36,527 nt of DNA, taken from contig NZ_CAMYKG010000030.1 in the NCBI RefSeq assembly GCF_947258925.1, forward strand, positions 1-36,527, read 5' to 3'. How positions within the stretch are numbered: position 1 is the first letter of the stretch; every line of letters begins with the position of its first letter. The position numbers and the translations under genes are program-made. The notes below the pieces were generated by a model. The model did not search any database, was not told the origin of the DNA, and saw nothing but the letters and a program-made list of their open reading frames with translations. This stretch comes from an uncultured Eudoraea sp. (lineage in GTDB: Bacteria > Bacteroidota > Bacteroidia > Flavobacteriales > Flavobacteriaceae). Positions 24,922-34,425 of this stretch are shown here, in pieces.

Positions 24922-27900
24922 ATGAAGATTACGCTACTAAAAAGCTTTTTACTGATCGGAGCTATTCTAAGCTTCGGGATTGCAAAAGCGCAAGAAGTAT
25001 CAGGAACAGTTTCCGATGCAAATGGTCCATTACCAGGGGCCAGTGTTGTTGTTAAAGGAACTACAAACGGTACACAAACGGACTTTGATGGTAACTATAC
25101 GCTTAACAATGTAGATAGCGGTGCTACTCTTGTTATCAGTTATATTGGTTACAGTACACAGGAAGTTCCAGTAAATGGAAGAACTACTATCAACGTAGTT
25201 CTAGAAGAGGATGCACAAGCATTGGATGAAGTAGTAATTATCGGTTATGGTACTACTACCGTCAAAGATGCGACAGGTGCGGTTTCTGCAGTAAATGCAG
25301 AAGACTTTAACAGTGGTATCATTGCTTCACCAGAGCAATTGATCCAGGGTAAAACTGCAGGGGTTCAAATTGCCCAGGCAAGTGGTGAACCTGGTGCGGG
25401 AGTTAATATTAGGATTAGGGGTGCAAACTCCATCCGTTCTAATAATAATCCCTTATTTGTAGTTGATGGTATTCCATTATCATCAGAATCTACTACTCCT
25501 GGTGGTGGTGATATTACAGGTGGTGAAAATGCTACAAGAAACCCTCTAAACTTTATTAACCCTTCCGATATTGAAAGTATCTCTATCTTAAAAGATGCCT
25601 CTGCAACGGCAATTTATGGATCAAGGGGAGCCAACGGGGTAGTAATTGTAACAACTAAAAGTGGAAAAAGTGCTCAAGGTGGTGTTTGGGAATTTGATCA
25701 AACTATAAGTATTTCTACACCAAGAGAGAATTTTGACCTTTATGATGCCCCAACATTCCTGGCACAAACAGCCGCGGAACGTGGACAGACGATTGCGAAT
25801 GATATAAATGAAGGCTCTAATACTGACTGGCAGAAGGTAGTTTTAAGAACTGTAGTTTCTCCTGTTACCAATTTATCTTATTCCAACAATTATGGTAGTG
25901 GTAATGTAAGAGGTACTTTTTCTTATGGAAAACAGTTTGGTGTTATTGAAAAGTCTTCTCAGGAAAGAATTACGGGAAGAATAAATGTAAACCAACGTTT
26001 TGTTGATGACAGATTAAAATTTGATTTACAGGCTTCTATGGCTCGCGTAAATGACCTGGCACCTCAAATTAGTGGTGGGTCTGGTGCCAGTGGTAACCTT
26101 ATTGGAGCAACATATTCTGCAAATCCAACATGGCCCAATGACCCCGAATTCAGTATTCCGGGTAACCTGTTAAATCCTGCCAACCTTTTGGCATACTATA
26201 AGCAAAAAACCAATACCGATAGGTTTTTAATCAATTTTGCTGCTTCTTATGATATTATCGATGATGATGACAATGAATTAAGAGCAAAAGTAGCTGTTGG
26301 TTATGATGACTCATTTGCCACAGCAAGTGCAACTATTTCACCCAGAGTTACGAATCAGAACCGGGTGAGTGGACAGGGACAGGCTTCATACAATGAATTG
26401 GATGCGACAAGTCAATTACTGGAAGCAACCCTAAATTGGAAAAGAGACTGGTCTAAGGTTTCTTTAGATGCCATTATTGGTTTTACCTACCAGGATTTTC
26501 AGAGGCAAGGATTCAATTCCCAGGGATGGGGTGCATTCACAGAAAACCTCGATCAAATGGGTACAGATCTAAAACAAACGATCCGAAGTGGACAAAGTCT
26601 GGTTACAGGTGGATACCAACAATTTGGATACGATGCTAATGGCAGTTTTGTAAACAGCTTAAATCCATTTAGTGATACCGCTGTCTTAAGCCCCCTTGGA
26701 GTAAGAAAATATACTTCTGCATGGGCAGATACCTTTAATAATACGGATGAATTGCAATCCTTCTTTGCAAGAGCAAATGTTAACTTGCATAACAAATACC
26801 TGTTTACAGCAACTTTCAGAGCAGATGGTTCGTCTAAATTTGCTCCGGACAACCAGTACGGTTATTTCCCATCTGGTGCGTTTGCATGGAAAGTTAATGA
26901 AGAAGAATTTATAGGTCCTAACATTTCTACATTAAAATTAAGATTAAGTGCAGGTATCACAGGTAACCAGGATGGTTTAAGCTATGCGCAGTTTATTAAA
27001 AGACAGCGTTTTGCTTCACCGGGAATTAATGACGATGGTAGCATAAACAGACCGGGACTTGAAACTGTTGCTGTACAGAATCCAGATTTAAAGTGGGAAG
27101 AGACTTTTGATTACAACATAGGTGTAGATTTTGGTTTCGGCCTCGATCGTTTTAGCGGATCTCTTGATTTCTACAAGAAGGAAACTAAAGATCTCTTGTT
27201 CAGACAAGCTGCAGCAGCTCCTGCTTTTGATCCTTTCGTATTTAAGAACCTTGAAAACGGTAAATTGGTTAACCAAGGGGTAGAAGTGGCTTTGGCTTAT
27301 GACTTTGTTCAAACTGATAATGTAACCTTTTCAGCAGCTTTCAATATTTCCTATAACGATAACAAGGTTACAGGTTTAAATGGAACTACCGCAGATTTCA
27401 GCGAAATTAATGGTCCGGGTCTTACCGGAGCTTTTGCACAGCGATTGGGAGAAGGAATATCTATTTTCTCTTACTACATGGCTACCTATTCTGAGGATGC
27501 CAACGGAAATCCTAACTTCAGTGCAGATGAAAAAAGTTTTGTCGGTGAAGATGCGGTTCCTGATGTTGTATCTGGACTTACCCTTAACTTAAATGCCGGT
27601 AGATTTGATGCTAATGTATTTTTTGCAGGCCAGTTTGGGTTCTCAGTGTATAACAACACAAGAAATGCTTTCTTAAACAGACCTACCTTTTTAACTTCCA
27701 GGAATACGGATCCAACAGGATTTAACCTGGTATCACAAGAAGTTTCTACCCTATATTTGGAAAAAGGTGATTTTGTACGTCTGCAAAACGCAACGGTTGG
27801 CTACAATGTGCCTCTTACTGGAGAAGGGTTCTTTGACAACCTAAGGTTTTCTTTGACCGGACAAAATTTATTACTGTTTACAGATTATTCTGGTCTTGAT

Positions 27901-28017
27901 CCTGAGGTTTCGGCCAACACAGGTGATTTTGGTACTGGTATTCCAAGCCAAGGGATAGATTATACCACATTCCCAAGACCACTGACTGTGACTTTAGGGA
28001 TAAATGCTAAATTTTAA
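24922..28017 (+). CDS. susC: SusC/RagA-family TonB-dependent outer-membrane oligosaccharide importer
   Basis: A 1031-residue TonB-dependent transporter. The signal peptide ends at about residue 23 (GIAKA before QEV). A carboxypeptidase-regulatory-like domain follows at about 26-95 (GTVSDANGPLPGASVVVKG), then a DEVVIIGYGT segment near the TonB-box region, the plug (GKTAGVQIAQASGEPG, then IRIRGANSIRSNNNPLFVVD, and DASATAIYGSRGANGVV), and a long beta-barrel ending in an aromatic residue (LGINAKF). With SusD it forms the outer-membrane pump for oligosaccharides. Neighbours suggest malto-oligosaccharides or xylo-oligosaccharides; the sequence alone does not decide. SusD starts 17 nt downstream. 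At this length it is a normal SusC, without an N-terminal STN or anti-sigma-interacting domain. Confidence 0.95.
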   Translation: MKITLLKSFLLIGAILSFGIAKAQEVSGTVSDANGPLPGASVVVKGTTNGTQTDFDGNYTLNNVDSGATLVISYIGYSTQEVPVNGRTTINVVLEEDAQALDEVVIIGYGTTTVKDATGAVSAVNAEDFNSGIIASPEQLIQGKTAGVQIAQASGEPGAGVNIRIRGANSIRSNNNPLFVVDGIPLSSESTTPGGGDITGGENATRNPLNFINPSDIESISILKDASATAIYGSRGANGVVIVTTKSGKSAQGGVWEFDQTISISTPRENFDLYDAPTFLAQTAAERGQTIANDINEGSNTDWQKVVLRTVVSPVTNLSYSNNYGSGNVRGTFSYGKQFGVIEKSSQERITGRINVNQRFVDDRLKFDLQASMARVNDLAPQISGGSGASGNLIGATYSANPTWPNDPEFSIPGNLLNPANLLAYYKQKTNTDRFLINFAASYDIIDDDDNELRAKVAVGYDDSFATASATISPRVTNQNRVSGQGQASYNELDATSQLLEATLNWKRDWSKVSLDAIIGFTYQDFQRQGFNSQGWGAFTENLDQMGTDLKQTIRSGQSLVTGGYQQFGYDANGSFVNSLNPFSDTAVLSPLGVRKYTSAWADTFNNTDELQSFFARANVNLHNKYLFTATFRADGSSKFAPDNQYGYFPSGAFAWKVNEEEFIGPNISTLKLRLSAGITGNQDGLSYAQFIKRQRFASPGINDDGSINRPGLETVAVQNPDLKWEETFDYNIGVDFGFGLDRFSGSLDFYKKETKDLLFRQAAAAPAFDPFVFKNLENGKLVNQGVEVALAYDFVQTDNVTFSAAFNISYNDNKVTGLNGTTADFSEINGPGLTGAFAQRLGEGISIFSYYMATYSEDANGNPNFSADEKSFVGEDAVPDVVSGLTLNLNAGRFDANVFFAGQFGFSVYNNTRNAFLNRPTFLTSRNTDPTGFNLVSQEVSTLYLEKGDFVRLQNATVGYNVPLTGEGFFDNLRFSLTGQNLLLFTDYSGLDPEVSANTGDFGTGIPSQGIDYTTFPRPLTVTLGINAKF

Positions 28018-28034
28018 TTTTAAAAAAAACTGCA

Positions 28035-29648
28035 ATGATTAATTATTTAAAAACACGATCAAAAATTTTGATGTTTTCGTTACCGGCATTGGCACTGTTT
28101 TTCTCATGTACCGATCTGGAAATCGAAGCAACCGATTCTTTGCTTGCCCCCAATTTTGAGGGTATAGCTACTGCTGAGGAAGCAGCTAGTCAGGTTTCTG
28201 CCATGTATAATTCCATCAACGGATATATAGGCGACCAGGCTAACCTGTATGCCCTCAGTGAAGTTACGACAGATGAAATGTTAGTCCCTACAAGAGGATC
28301 TGACTGGGGAGATAACGGAATATGGAGACAATTACACCAGCACTCCTGGACTCCGGATCATCAGTACATTACCAATGTTTGGAACCAGTGGAATGAGCTT
28401 CAGCTCGTAGCCAGTGAAGTATTAGACAGCAGGTCTGCATCTTCGCCGGATTCAAGGGCGGCTGCATCATTTTTCAGAGCCCTGGCGGTTTACGTAATTT
28501 TAGACAATTTTGGCCAGGTCCCAATTCGGGATACAGAGGCTCCACCATTGCAAGATCCAGAAGTCTTAACTGGTGAGGATGCTATAGCACTTATTGCTTC
28601 TGACTTGGATGCTGCTATTAGCGGACTACCGGCTACCGGACCATCTGGTGCAGAAAATGTAAATGTGTCCAAAGCTGCCGCCAGATATTTATTGGCCAAG
28701 CTTCATTTGAACAGACATATATTTAATGGTTCCGGAAGCCCTGATCCTGCGGATATGGCAATAGTAATATCCCTGGTAGATCAAATTGCCGCTGATGGCT
28801 ACGCTTTGGAAGCAGGGTTTTTTGATATCTTCCGAGATACCCCTGACAATGAAACCATCTGGTGGATCAATACCGGTGTTGGAAACAGGATTTGGAATGG
28901 TTTGCATTATAACCTTGTTACCCCTGAACAATCAGGTGGATGGAATGGTTTTTCTACTCTTTCTGAATTCTATGATTTATTTGAAGGACCAGAAGATAAT
29001 TTTGTAGGTGGCGGACAAGAAGAACGAAGAGGTGGCGTGCCACTACAGGGCGAGCCTGCCGGTGCAGATGGAACAACAGATACAGACGGTGACGGAATCG
29101 CCGATGGTTCGCATATTGGTTTTGGTTTCCTTAAGGGACAACAATACGGTCCTGACGGAACTCCTCTTACAGAAAGAGGTGGTGCACCTTTAGTTTTTTC
29201 AAGAGAATTTGTAAGTGCAGTTGATGGGCAACCAAACCTTTTAGATAATGATGAAGTAACCGGTATCAGGGTACTTAAGTACAACCCAAGATATGGCGGA
29301 TTTACGTCGCATGAAATCTTCTTCAGATATTCGGATGCCCATTTGATGAAAGCAGAAGCAATGCACAGAAGTGGAGGCGATGCTACAGCAATGGTCAATG
29401 AACTACGTGTTTTACGTGGTGCTACACCCGTAGGTAGTGTAACAGATCAAATTTTGATCGATGAAAGAGGAAGAGAACTTTACATAGAGTTTTGGAGACG
29501 TAATGATTTAATAAGATTTGGACAGTATACGCGTGATTGGGAATTTAAAGACCCTGCAGCTATTGGGAATTCAGATCGTGAATTATTCCCTATTCCTGCA
29601 ACTCAGATTATTCTTAACCCTAATCTGGTTCAGAATCCCGGATACTAA
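28035..29648 (+). CDS. susD: SusD/RagB-family surface glycan-binding lipoprotein
   Basis: Surface lipoprotein that caps the SusC barrel and binds the oligosaccharide. The 537-residue protein has a lipoprotein signal with Cys25 (ALALFFSC), an N-terminal segment TADEAASQVSAMYNSING-like (here TAEEAASQVSAMYNSI), a TPR-like helical body with LRALAVYVILDNFGQVP-like text (FFRALAVYVILDNFG), the RYSDAHLMKAEA segment, and the typical C-terminus IDERGRELYIEFWRRNDLIRF followed by LFPIPATQI and a final PGY. A Gly/Asp-rich insert TDTDGDGIADG at about 353-363 resembles a calcium-binding loop. No SusE or SusF follows; a terminator does. Confidence 0.94.
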   Translation: MINYLKTRSKILMFSLPALALFFSCTDLEIEATDSLLAPNFEGIATAEEAASQVSAMYNSINGYIGDQANLYALSEVTTDEMLVPTRGSDWGDNGIWRQLHQHSWTPDHQYITNVWNQWNELQLVASEVLDSRSASSPDSRAAASFFRALAVYVILDNFGQVPIRDTEAPPLQDPEVLTGEDAIALIASDLDAAISGLPATGPSGAENVNVSKAAARYLLAKLHLNRHIFNGSGSPDPADMAIVISLVDQIAADGYALEAGFFDIFRDTPDNETIWWINTGVGNRIWNGLHYNLVTPEQSGGWNGFSTLSEFYDLFEGPEDNFVGGGQEERRGGVPLQGEPAGADGTTDTDGDGIADGSHIGFGFLKGQQYGPDGTPLTERGGAPLVFSREFVSAVDGQPNLLDNDEVTGIRVLKYNPRYGGFTSHEIFFRYSDAHLMKAEAMHRSGGDATAMVNELRVLRGATPVGSVTDQILIDERGRELYIEFWRRNDLIRFGQYTRDWEFKDPAAIGNSDRELFPIPATQIILNPNLVQNPGY

Positions 29649-29669
29649 GAATTTATTACTTTATATTTT

Positions 29670-29703
29670 AAAAACCCTGGTCATTATGATCAGGGTTTTT
29701 TAT
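29670..29703 (+). terminator. Strong intrinsic terminator after susD
   Basis: AAAACCCTGGTCA (29671-29683) pairs with TGATCAGGGTTTT (29687-29699) with one G-T wobble, around a TTA loop, followed by a T run to 29702. This should separate susCD from the xylose genes. Confidence 0.85.
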
Positions 29704-29768
29704 TTTCAATGACTTGGCCTATAACTATAAAAACAATATCTTAAGCTGTCAAAAACCAATCTAAACAT

Positions 29769-31253
29769 ATGTACACCATAGGCTATGATCTTGGAAGCTC
29801 TTCAATTAAAGTTGCCCTGGTTGAAACCATTACGGGTAAAAGCCTTGGTGTAGTAAATGAACCCAAAACGGAAATGACTATGCACTCCCCTCAAAGAGGT
29901 TGGGCAGAACAAAATCCGGAAGATTGGTGGACCCATATATGCAAGGCTACAAAGCAAATACTTGATCAGACAAAAGTTCAACCCGGCGAAATAAAAGGGG
30001 TTGGTATTTCCTATCAAATGCATGGCCTGGTTATAGTTAATGAGCAAGGAACTCCCCTAAGAAATTCCATTATCTGGTGTGACGGCAGGGCGGTTGATAT
30101 AGGAAAGAAAGCCTTTGATGAACTTGGCCAGGACAAATGTGCCCATGAACTACTAAATTCGCCGGCTAACTTTACCGCATCAAAATTAAAGTGGGTAAAA
30201 GAAAACGAAAAGGAGATTTATGGTAAAATTTATAAAGCCATGCTTCCCGGTGATTTTATTGCCTTTAAACTAAGTGGTAAAATTAACACTACTATTTCAG
30301 GACTTTCAGAGGGTATCTTTTGGGATTTTAAGGAGAATAAAATTGCCAATTGGCTTTTGGATTATTATGGGTTGGAAGAAAACCATATCCCTGAACTAGT
30401 GGATACCTTTTCAGACCAGGGCCAAATTACTTCTAAAGGAGCCCTTGAAACCGGTCTGGCAGAAGGAACTCCTATCCTTTACCGTGCCGGAGATCAACCT
30501 AATAATGCCTTATCGTTAAATGTCTTCAATCCAGGTGAAGTAGCAGCCACGGGCGGTACTTCAGGCGTTGTTTATGCCATCACCGACAACTTGTCTGTAA
30601 AAGAAAGTTCGCGTGTTAATAATTTCGCACATGTAAATTATAGCCTTAAAAGCCGTCGTATAGGTAAGTTATTATGTATCAATGGCGCCGGAATCATGTA
30701 TAGATGGTTGTTAAATAACTTAAATGTTTCTAATTACGAGGAAATGAACGAGCTGGCTGCCCGGGTTCCTGTTGGTGCTGATGGAGTCATAATATTGCCA
30801 TTTGGAAATGGTCCTGAACGAATGTTAGAGAATAACGATTTAGGCGCTGAAATAAAAAACATTAACCTGAATAGGCATAATAATGCACATCTGTGCAGGG
30901 CTGCTCTTGAAGGGATTGCTTTTTCCTTTGTTTATGGAATGGAAATACTTAAAACCGATGGTATAAAGGCTAAAGTAATAAGGGCTGGTAATGATAATTT
31001 ATTCAGATCGCCTATTTTTTCAGATACCATTGCTACTTTAATAGAACACGATATTGAAATATACAACACTACTGGTGCTATAGGAGCTGCCAGAGCCTGC
31101 CAGCTGCATGATGGAAATTATGCCAATTTCGGCAAACAAATTATGGATAACGATTATATCATGAGTTATAAACCTTCCTCTGAAAAAAAAGACTATAGGT
31201 TGGCTTACGAACTTTGGAAGAACGAACTGGAAATAAAATTAAAAATCAATTAA
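29769..31253 (+). CDS. xylB: Xylulokinase
   Basis: FGGY-family kinase phosphorylating D-xylulose to xylulose-5-phosphate. The 494 residues show [14 protein letters not shown] at 5-18, the substrate-binding YQMHGLVIV near 79-87 with the conserved MHG, IWCDGRA near 99-105, [14 protein letters not shown] near 239-252 (catalytic Asp) and GGTSGVVYA near 259-267. The MHG motif and partner xylA separate it from glycerol or ribulokinase. It starts 70 nt after the terminator and its stop is 1 nt before the xylA start. Confidence 0.94.
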   Translation: MYTIGYDLGSSSIKVALVETITGKSLGVVNEPKTEMTMHSPQRGWAEQNPEDWWTHICKATKQILDQTKVQPGEIKGVGISYQMHGLVIVNEQGTPLRNSIIWCDGRAVDIGKKAFDELGQDKCAHELLNSPANFTASKLKWVKENEKEIYGKIYKAMLPGDFIAFKLSGKINTTISGLSEGIFWDFKENKIANWLLDYYGLEENHIPELVDTFSDQGQITSKGALETGLAEGTPILYRAGDQPNNALSLNVFNPGEVAATGGTSGVVYAITDNLSVKESSRVNNFAHVNYSLKSRRIGKLLCINGAGIMYRWLLNNLNVSNYEEMNELAARVPVGADGVIILPFGNGPERMLENNDLGAEIKNINLNRHNNAHLCRAALEGIAFSFVYGMEILKTDGIKAKVIRAGNDNLFRSPIFSDTIATLIEHDIEIYNTTGAIGAARACQLHDGNYANFGKQIMDNDYIMSYKPSSEKKDYRLAYELWKNELEIKLKIN

Positions 31254-31254
31254 T

Positions 31255-32580
31255 ATGGCACTTATTGGAAACACGGAATATTATAAGGGAATAGACGAAA
31301 TACTATTTGAAGGTAAAGAATCTGATAATCCCCTGGCCTTTAAATACTATAATCCGGATCAACTTGTAGCAGGTAAAACCATGCGAGATCACTTAAGGTT
31401 TGCCGTAGCCTATTGGCATACCTTTTGCGGGGTTGGGGCCGATCCTTTTGGGCCAGGCACACAAAATTTTCCATGGGATATGCATAGTGATCCTATGGAT
31501 GCTGCCAGAGCAAAGGCCGATGCAGCCTTTGAATTCATAACCAAACTGGGGTTTGATTATTTCTGCTTCCATGATTTTGACCTGGTACGGGAAGGTGATT
31601 CATTTACAGAGTCTGAAAAGAGACTTTCAGCCATCGTTGATTATATAAAAGAGAAAAAAGCAGCTTCAGGTGTTAAACTTTTGTGGGGTACGGCGAATTG
31701 TTTTTCCCACCCCAGATATATGAATGGTGCATCTACCAATCCCGATTTTAATGTTTTGGCCCGGGCAGGAGGCCAGATAAAACTGGCTTTGGATGCTACG
31801 ATGGCTTTAGATGGTGAAAATTATGTTTTTTGGGGAGGCAGGGAAGGCTATATGTCCTTGTTAAATACAGACATGAAGCGAGAGCTGGACCATATGGGCC
31901 AATTCTTGGCAACAGCCAGAGATTATGCGCGCAAACAAGGTTTCAAGGGAACTTTTTTTATAGAACCAAAACCCATGGAACCTATGAAACATCAATATGA
32001 CTTTGACGCTGCTACGGTAGTTGGCTTTTTGTATCAGTATGGATTGCAGGATGATTTTAAACTAAATCTCGAAGTCAACCACGCTACCCTGGCAAGTCAT
32101 ACCATGCAACATGAAATGGAAGTTGCGGCCGCTCATGGGATGTTGGGAAGTATAGATGCAAATCGTGGCGATTATCAGAATGGATGGGACACAGATCAGT
32201 TCCCTAATAATATTACCGAAGTAACTGAAGCCATGCTCACATTCCTGAAAGCAGGAGGATTAAAAGGAGGTGGGATTAATTTTGATGCCAAAATAAGGCG
32301 AAATTCCACAGACATGGATGATGTATTCCATGCACATATCGGTGGTGCGGACACTTTTGCAAGAGCATTGCTAATTGCCGACAAGATTATGACTTCTTCT
32401 CCTTATAATGACTTGAGAAAAAGACGTTATCAATCCTTCGATTCCGGTAAAGGAAAGGATTATGAAAATGGGAAATTGGATTTGACGGATCTTTATGAAA
32501 TTGCAAAATCAAATGGTGAATTGGAATTACAAAGCGGCAAACAGGAATTGTTTGAAAACATAGTCAATCAGTACCTCTAG
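31255..32580 (+). CDS. xylA: Xylose isomerase (class II type)
   Basis: Interconverts D-xylose and D-xylulose. The 441 residues match the longer class II enzymes. Active-site features seen: FCFHDFD (catalytic His and Asp), [14 protein letters not shown] (metal Glu and Lys), [12 protein letters not shown] (metal Glu and His), and [19 protein letters not shown] (metal Asp). It lies directly after xylB and 101 nt before the symporter, a standard xylose catabolic order for Bacteroidota. Confidence 0.97.
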   Translation: MALIGNTEYYKGIDEILFEGKESDNPLAFKYYNPDQLVAGKTMRDHLRFAVAYWHTFCGVGADPFGPGTQNFPWDMHSDPMDAARAKADAAFEFITKLGFDYFCFHDFDLVREGDSFTESEKRLSAIVDYIKEKKAASGVKLLWGTANCFSHPRYMNGASTNPDFNVLARAGGQIKLALDATMALDGENYVFWGGREGYMSLLNTDMKRELDHMGQFLATARDYARKQGFKGTFFIEPKPMEPMKHQYDFDAATVVGFLYQYGLQDDFKLNLEVNHATLASHTMQHEMEVAAAHGMLGSIDANRGDYQNGWDTDQFPNNITEVTEAMLTFLKAGGLKGGGINFDAKIRRNSTDMDDVFHAHIGGADTFARALLIADKIMTSSPYNDLRKRRYQSFDSGKGKDYENGKLDLTDLYEIAKSNGELELQSGKQELFENIVNQYL

Positions 32581-32681
32581 TGCTAAGGTTAAAACCCATC
32601 AAATTTCAAGGCAAATTTTTAATTGGAGAAGAATTTTGCCAAAATTGAGCAATTAGCATTTATTAAACCGCCAACCAAACT

Positions 32682-34334
32682 ATGACATCATCTTTCGGGT
32701 TTTGGGATTATTTTATTTTTGTAGCATATGCCTTCTTAATTTTGGGAGTAGGCTTATGGGTTTCCCGGGATAAAAAAGGGCATCAAAAGAATGCTGAAGA
32801 TTATTTCCTTGCCAGTAAATCCCTACCCTGGTGGGCTATTGGAGCTTCTCTAATAGCCGCCAATATTTCCGCTGAACAATTCATAGGTATGTCAGGTTCA
32901 GGATTTGCAGTGGGCCTGGCGATTGCCTCCTATGAGTGGATGGGAGCAATAACCCTACTTATTGTTGGTAAATTTTTCCTGCCAATTTTTATCGAAAAAG
33001 GCCTTTATACGATCCCGCAATTTGTTGAGCAACGCTATGGCACAACACTTAAGACTATTTTAGCGGTATTTTGGATTGCCCTTTATGTTTTTGTAAACCT
33101 GGCTTCTGTTTTGTACTTAGGGTCATTAGCCCTGGAAACCATAATGGGGATTCCAATGATTTATGGGGTAATTGGACTGTCATTATTCGCGGCAGCATAT
33201 TCTCTTTACGGAGGCCTTTCTGCCGTTGCATGGACAGATGTCATTCAGGTTATCTTCCTGGTTCTGGGAGGTTTAATCACAACCTATCTGGCTCTAAATA
33301 CAGTCTCCGACGGACAGGGTATTTTGCAAGGTCTCAAAGTAGTTTACGAAACGGTCCCTGAAAAATTTGTGATGATACTTGATAAATCAAATCCTGAATA
33401 TGCCAATCTGCCCGGTCTGGGGGTTCTGGTTGGTGGTTTGTGGGTGGCCAACTTATATTATTGGGGTTTTAACCAATATATTATTCAAAGAACGCTCGCA
33501 GCAAAATCCTTACGTGAATCGCAAAAAGGAATTATTCTTGCTGCTTTTCTAAAAATAATTATTCCTGCAATTGTGGTTATACCGGGCATTGCGGCCTATG
33601 TGATGGTTAATGATCCCGAAATATTAAATCGCTTTGGAGATACCGGCCTTGAAAATTTACCTACCCTTGAACAAGCGGATAAGGCCTATCCCTGGCTTTT
33701 ACAATTTTTACCTACCGGACTTAAGGGAGTAGCTTTTGCAGCTTTGGCAGCAGCCATTGTATCTTCTCTGGCATCTATGTTAAATTCTACATCTACCATT
33801 TTTACAATGGATATCTACAGACAGTACATAAACAAAAATGCTTCTGACAAAAAAACGGTTAACGTTGGACGAATGACCGCAGCGGCAGCACTTAGTATTG
33901 CGTGTGTAATGGCACCATTACTGGGTGGTATAGATCAGGCATTTCAGTTCATTCAGGAATGGACCGGATTGGTCAGCCCCGGGATTTTAGCAGTTTTCAT
34001 GTTAGGTTTATTTTGGAAGAAAACAACCAATAGAGGCGCTATCGTTGGGGCATTGGCGTCTATACCCATAGCATTTTATTTTAAAGTGGCTCCCAGCGGA
34101 TGGTCTGACAACCCCATTTTTGCAGATGTTCCATTTATGGACCAGATGGGGTACACCACACTGCTCACTATGCTGGTAATAGTCTTGGTAAGCCTTAATC
34201 AGAATAAGGGCCAGGATGATCCAAAAGGTATACCCCTTTCAAAAGAACTGTTCAAAACTAGTCCCAAATTTAATATAGGCGCCTTCGCTACAATGATCAT
34301 TATTGCCACCATTTATGCCCTGTTTTGGAACTAA
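32682..34334 (+). CDS. Sodium/solute symporter (SSS family), probable xylose transporter
   Basis: A 550-residue cytoplasmic-membrane transporter with about 14 hydrophobic segments. The family region GASLIAANISAEQFIGMSGS near 55-74 (sodium site 2 helix) resembles SGLT/vSGLT sugar transporters, and VAWTDVIQVIFLVLGG near 182-197 is the usual SSS signature. An Asn/Gln-rich segment WGFNQYIIQR is typical of sugar-transporting members. Substrate is inferred from xylB-xylA immediately upstream; glucose or another sugar is possible. No signal peptide. Confidence 0.86.
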   Translation: MTSSFGFWDYFIFVAYAFLILGVGLWVSRDKKGHQKNAEDYFLASKSLPWWAIGASLIAANISAEQFIGMSGSGFAVGLAIASYEWMGAITLLIVGKFFLPIFIEKGLYTIPQFVEQRYGTTLKTILAVFWIALYVFVNLASVLYLGSLALETIMGIPMIYGVIGLSLFAAAYSLYGGLSAVAWTDVIQVIFLVLGGLITTYLALNTVSDGQGILQGLKVVYETVPEKFVMILDKSNPEYANLPGLGVLVGGLWVANLYYWGFNQYIIQRTLAAKSLRESQKGIILAAFLKIIIPAIVVIPGIAAYVMVNDPEILNRFGDTGLENLPTLEQADKAYPWLLQFLPTGLKGVAFAALAAAIVSSLASMLNSTSTIFTMDIYRQYINKNASDKKTVNVGRMTAAAALSIACVMAPLLGGIDQAFQFIQEWTGLVSPGILAVFMLGLFWKKTTNRGAIVGALASIPIAFYFKVAPSGWSDNPIFADVPFMDQMGYTTLLTMLVIVLVSLNQNKGQDDPKGIPLSKELFKTSPKFNIGAFATMIIIATIYALFWN

Positions 34335-34425
34335 CTCCTATTGTAAATAACTGATAAAGATTAACTTGGATTACATTCCTTTTTCCGCTAGTTTCATTAT
34401 CTTGCCGTCCCATTTTGGAGCATAA

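Noticed and set aside
28970..29398. 142-codon open frame on the minus strand within susD
   Set aside because: Pro/Ser-rich shadow of the Gly-rich susD insert; no start context or family likeness.
32581..32681. Hairpin AATTTTGCCAAAATT between xylA and the symporter as a terminator
   Set aside because: Only 6 bp of A-T-rich arms plus no T run; unlikely to stop transcription, so xylB-xylA-symporter are treated as one unit.
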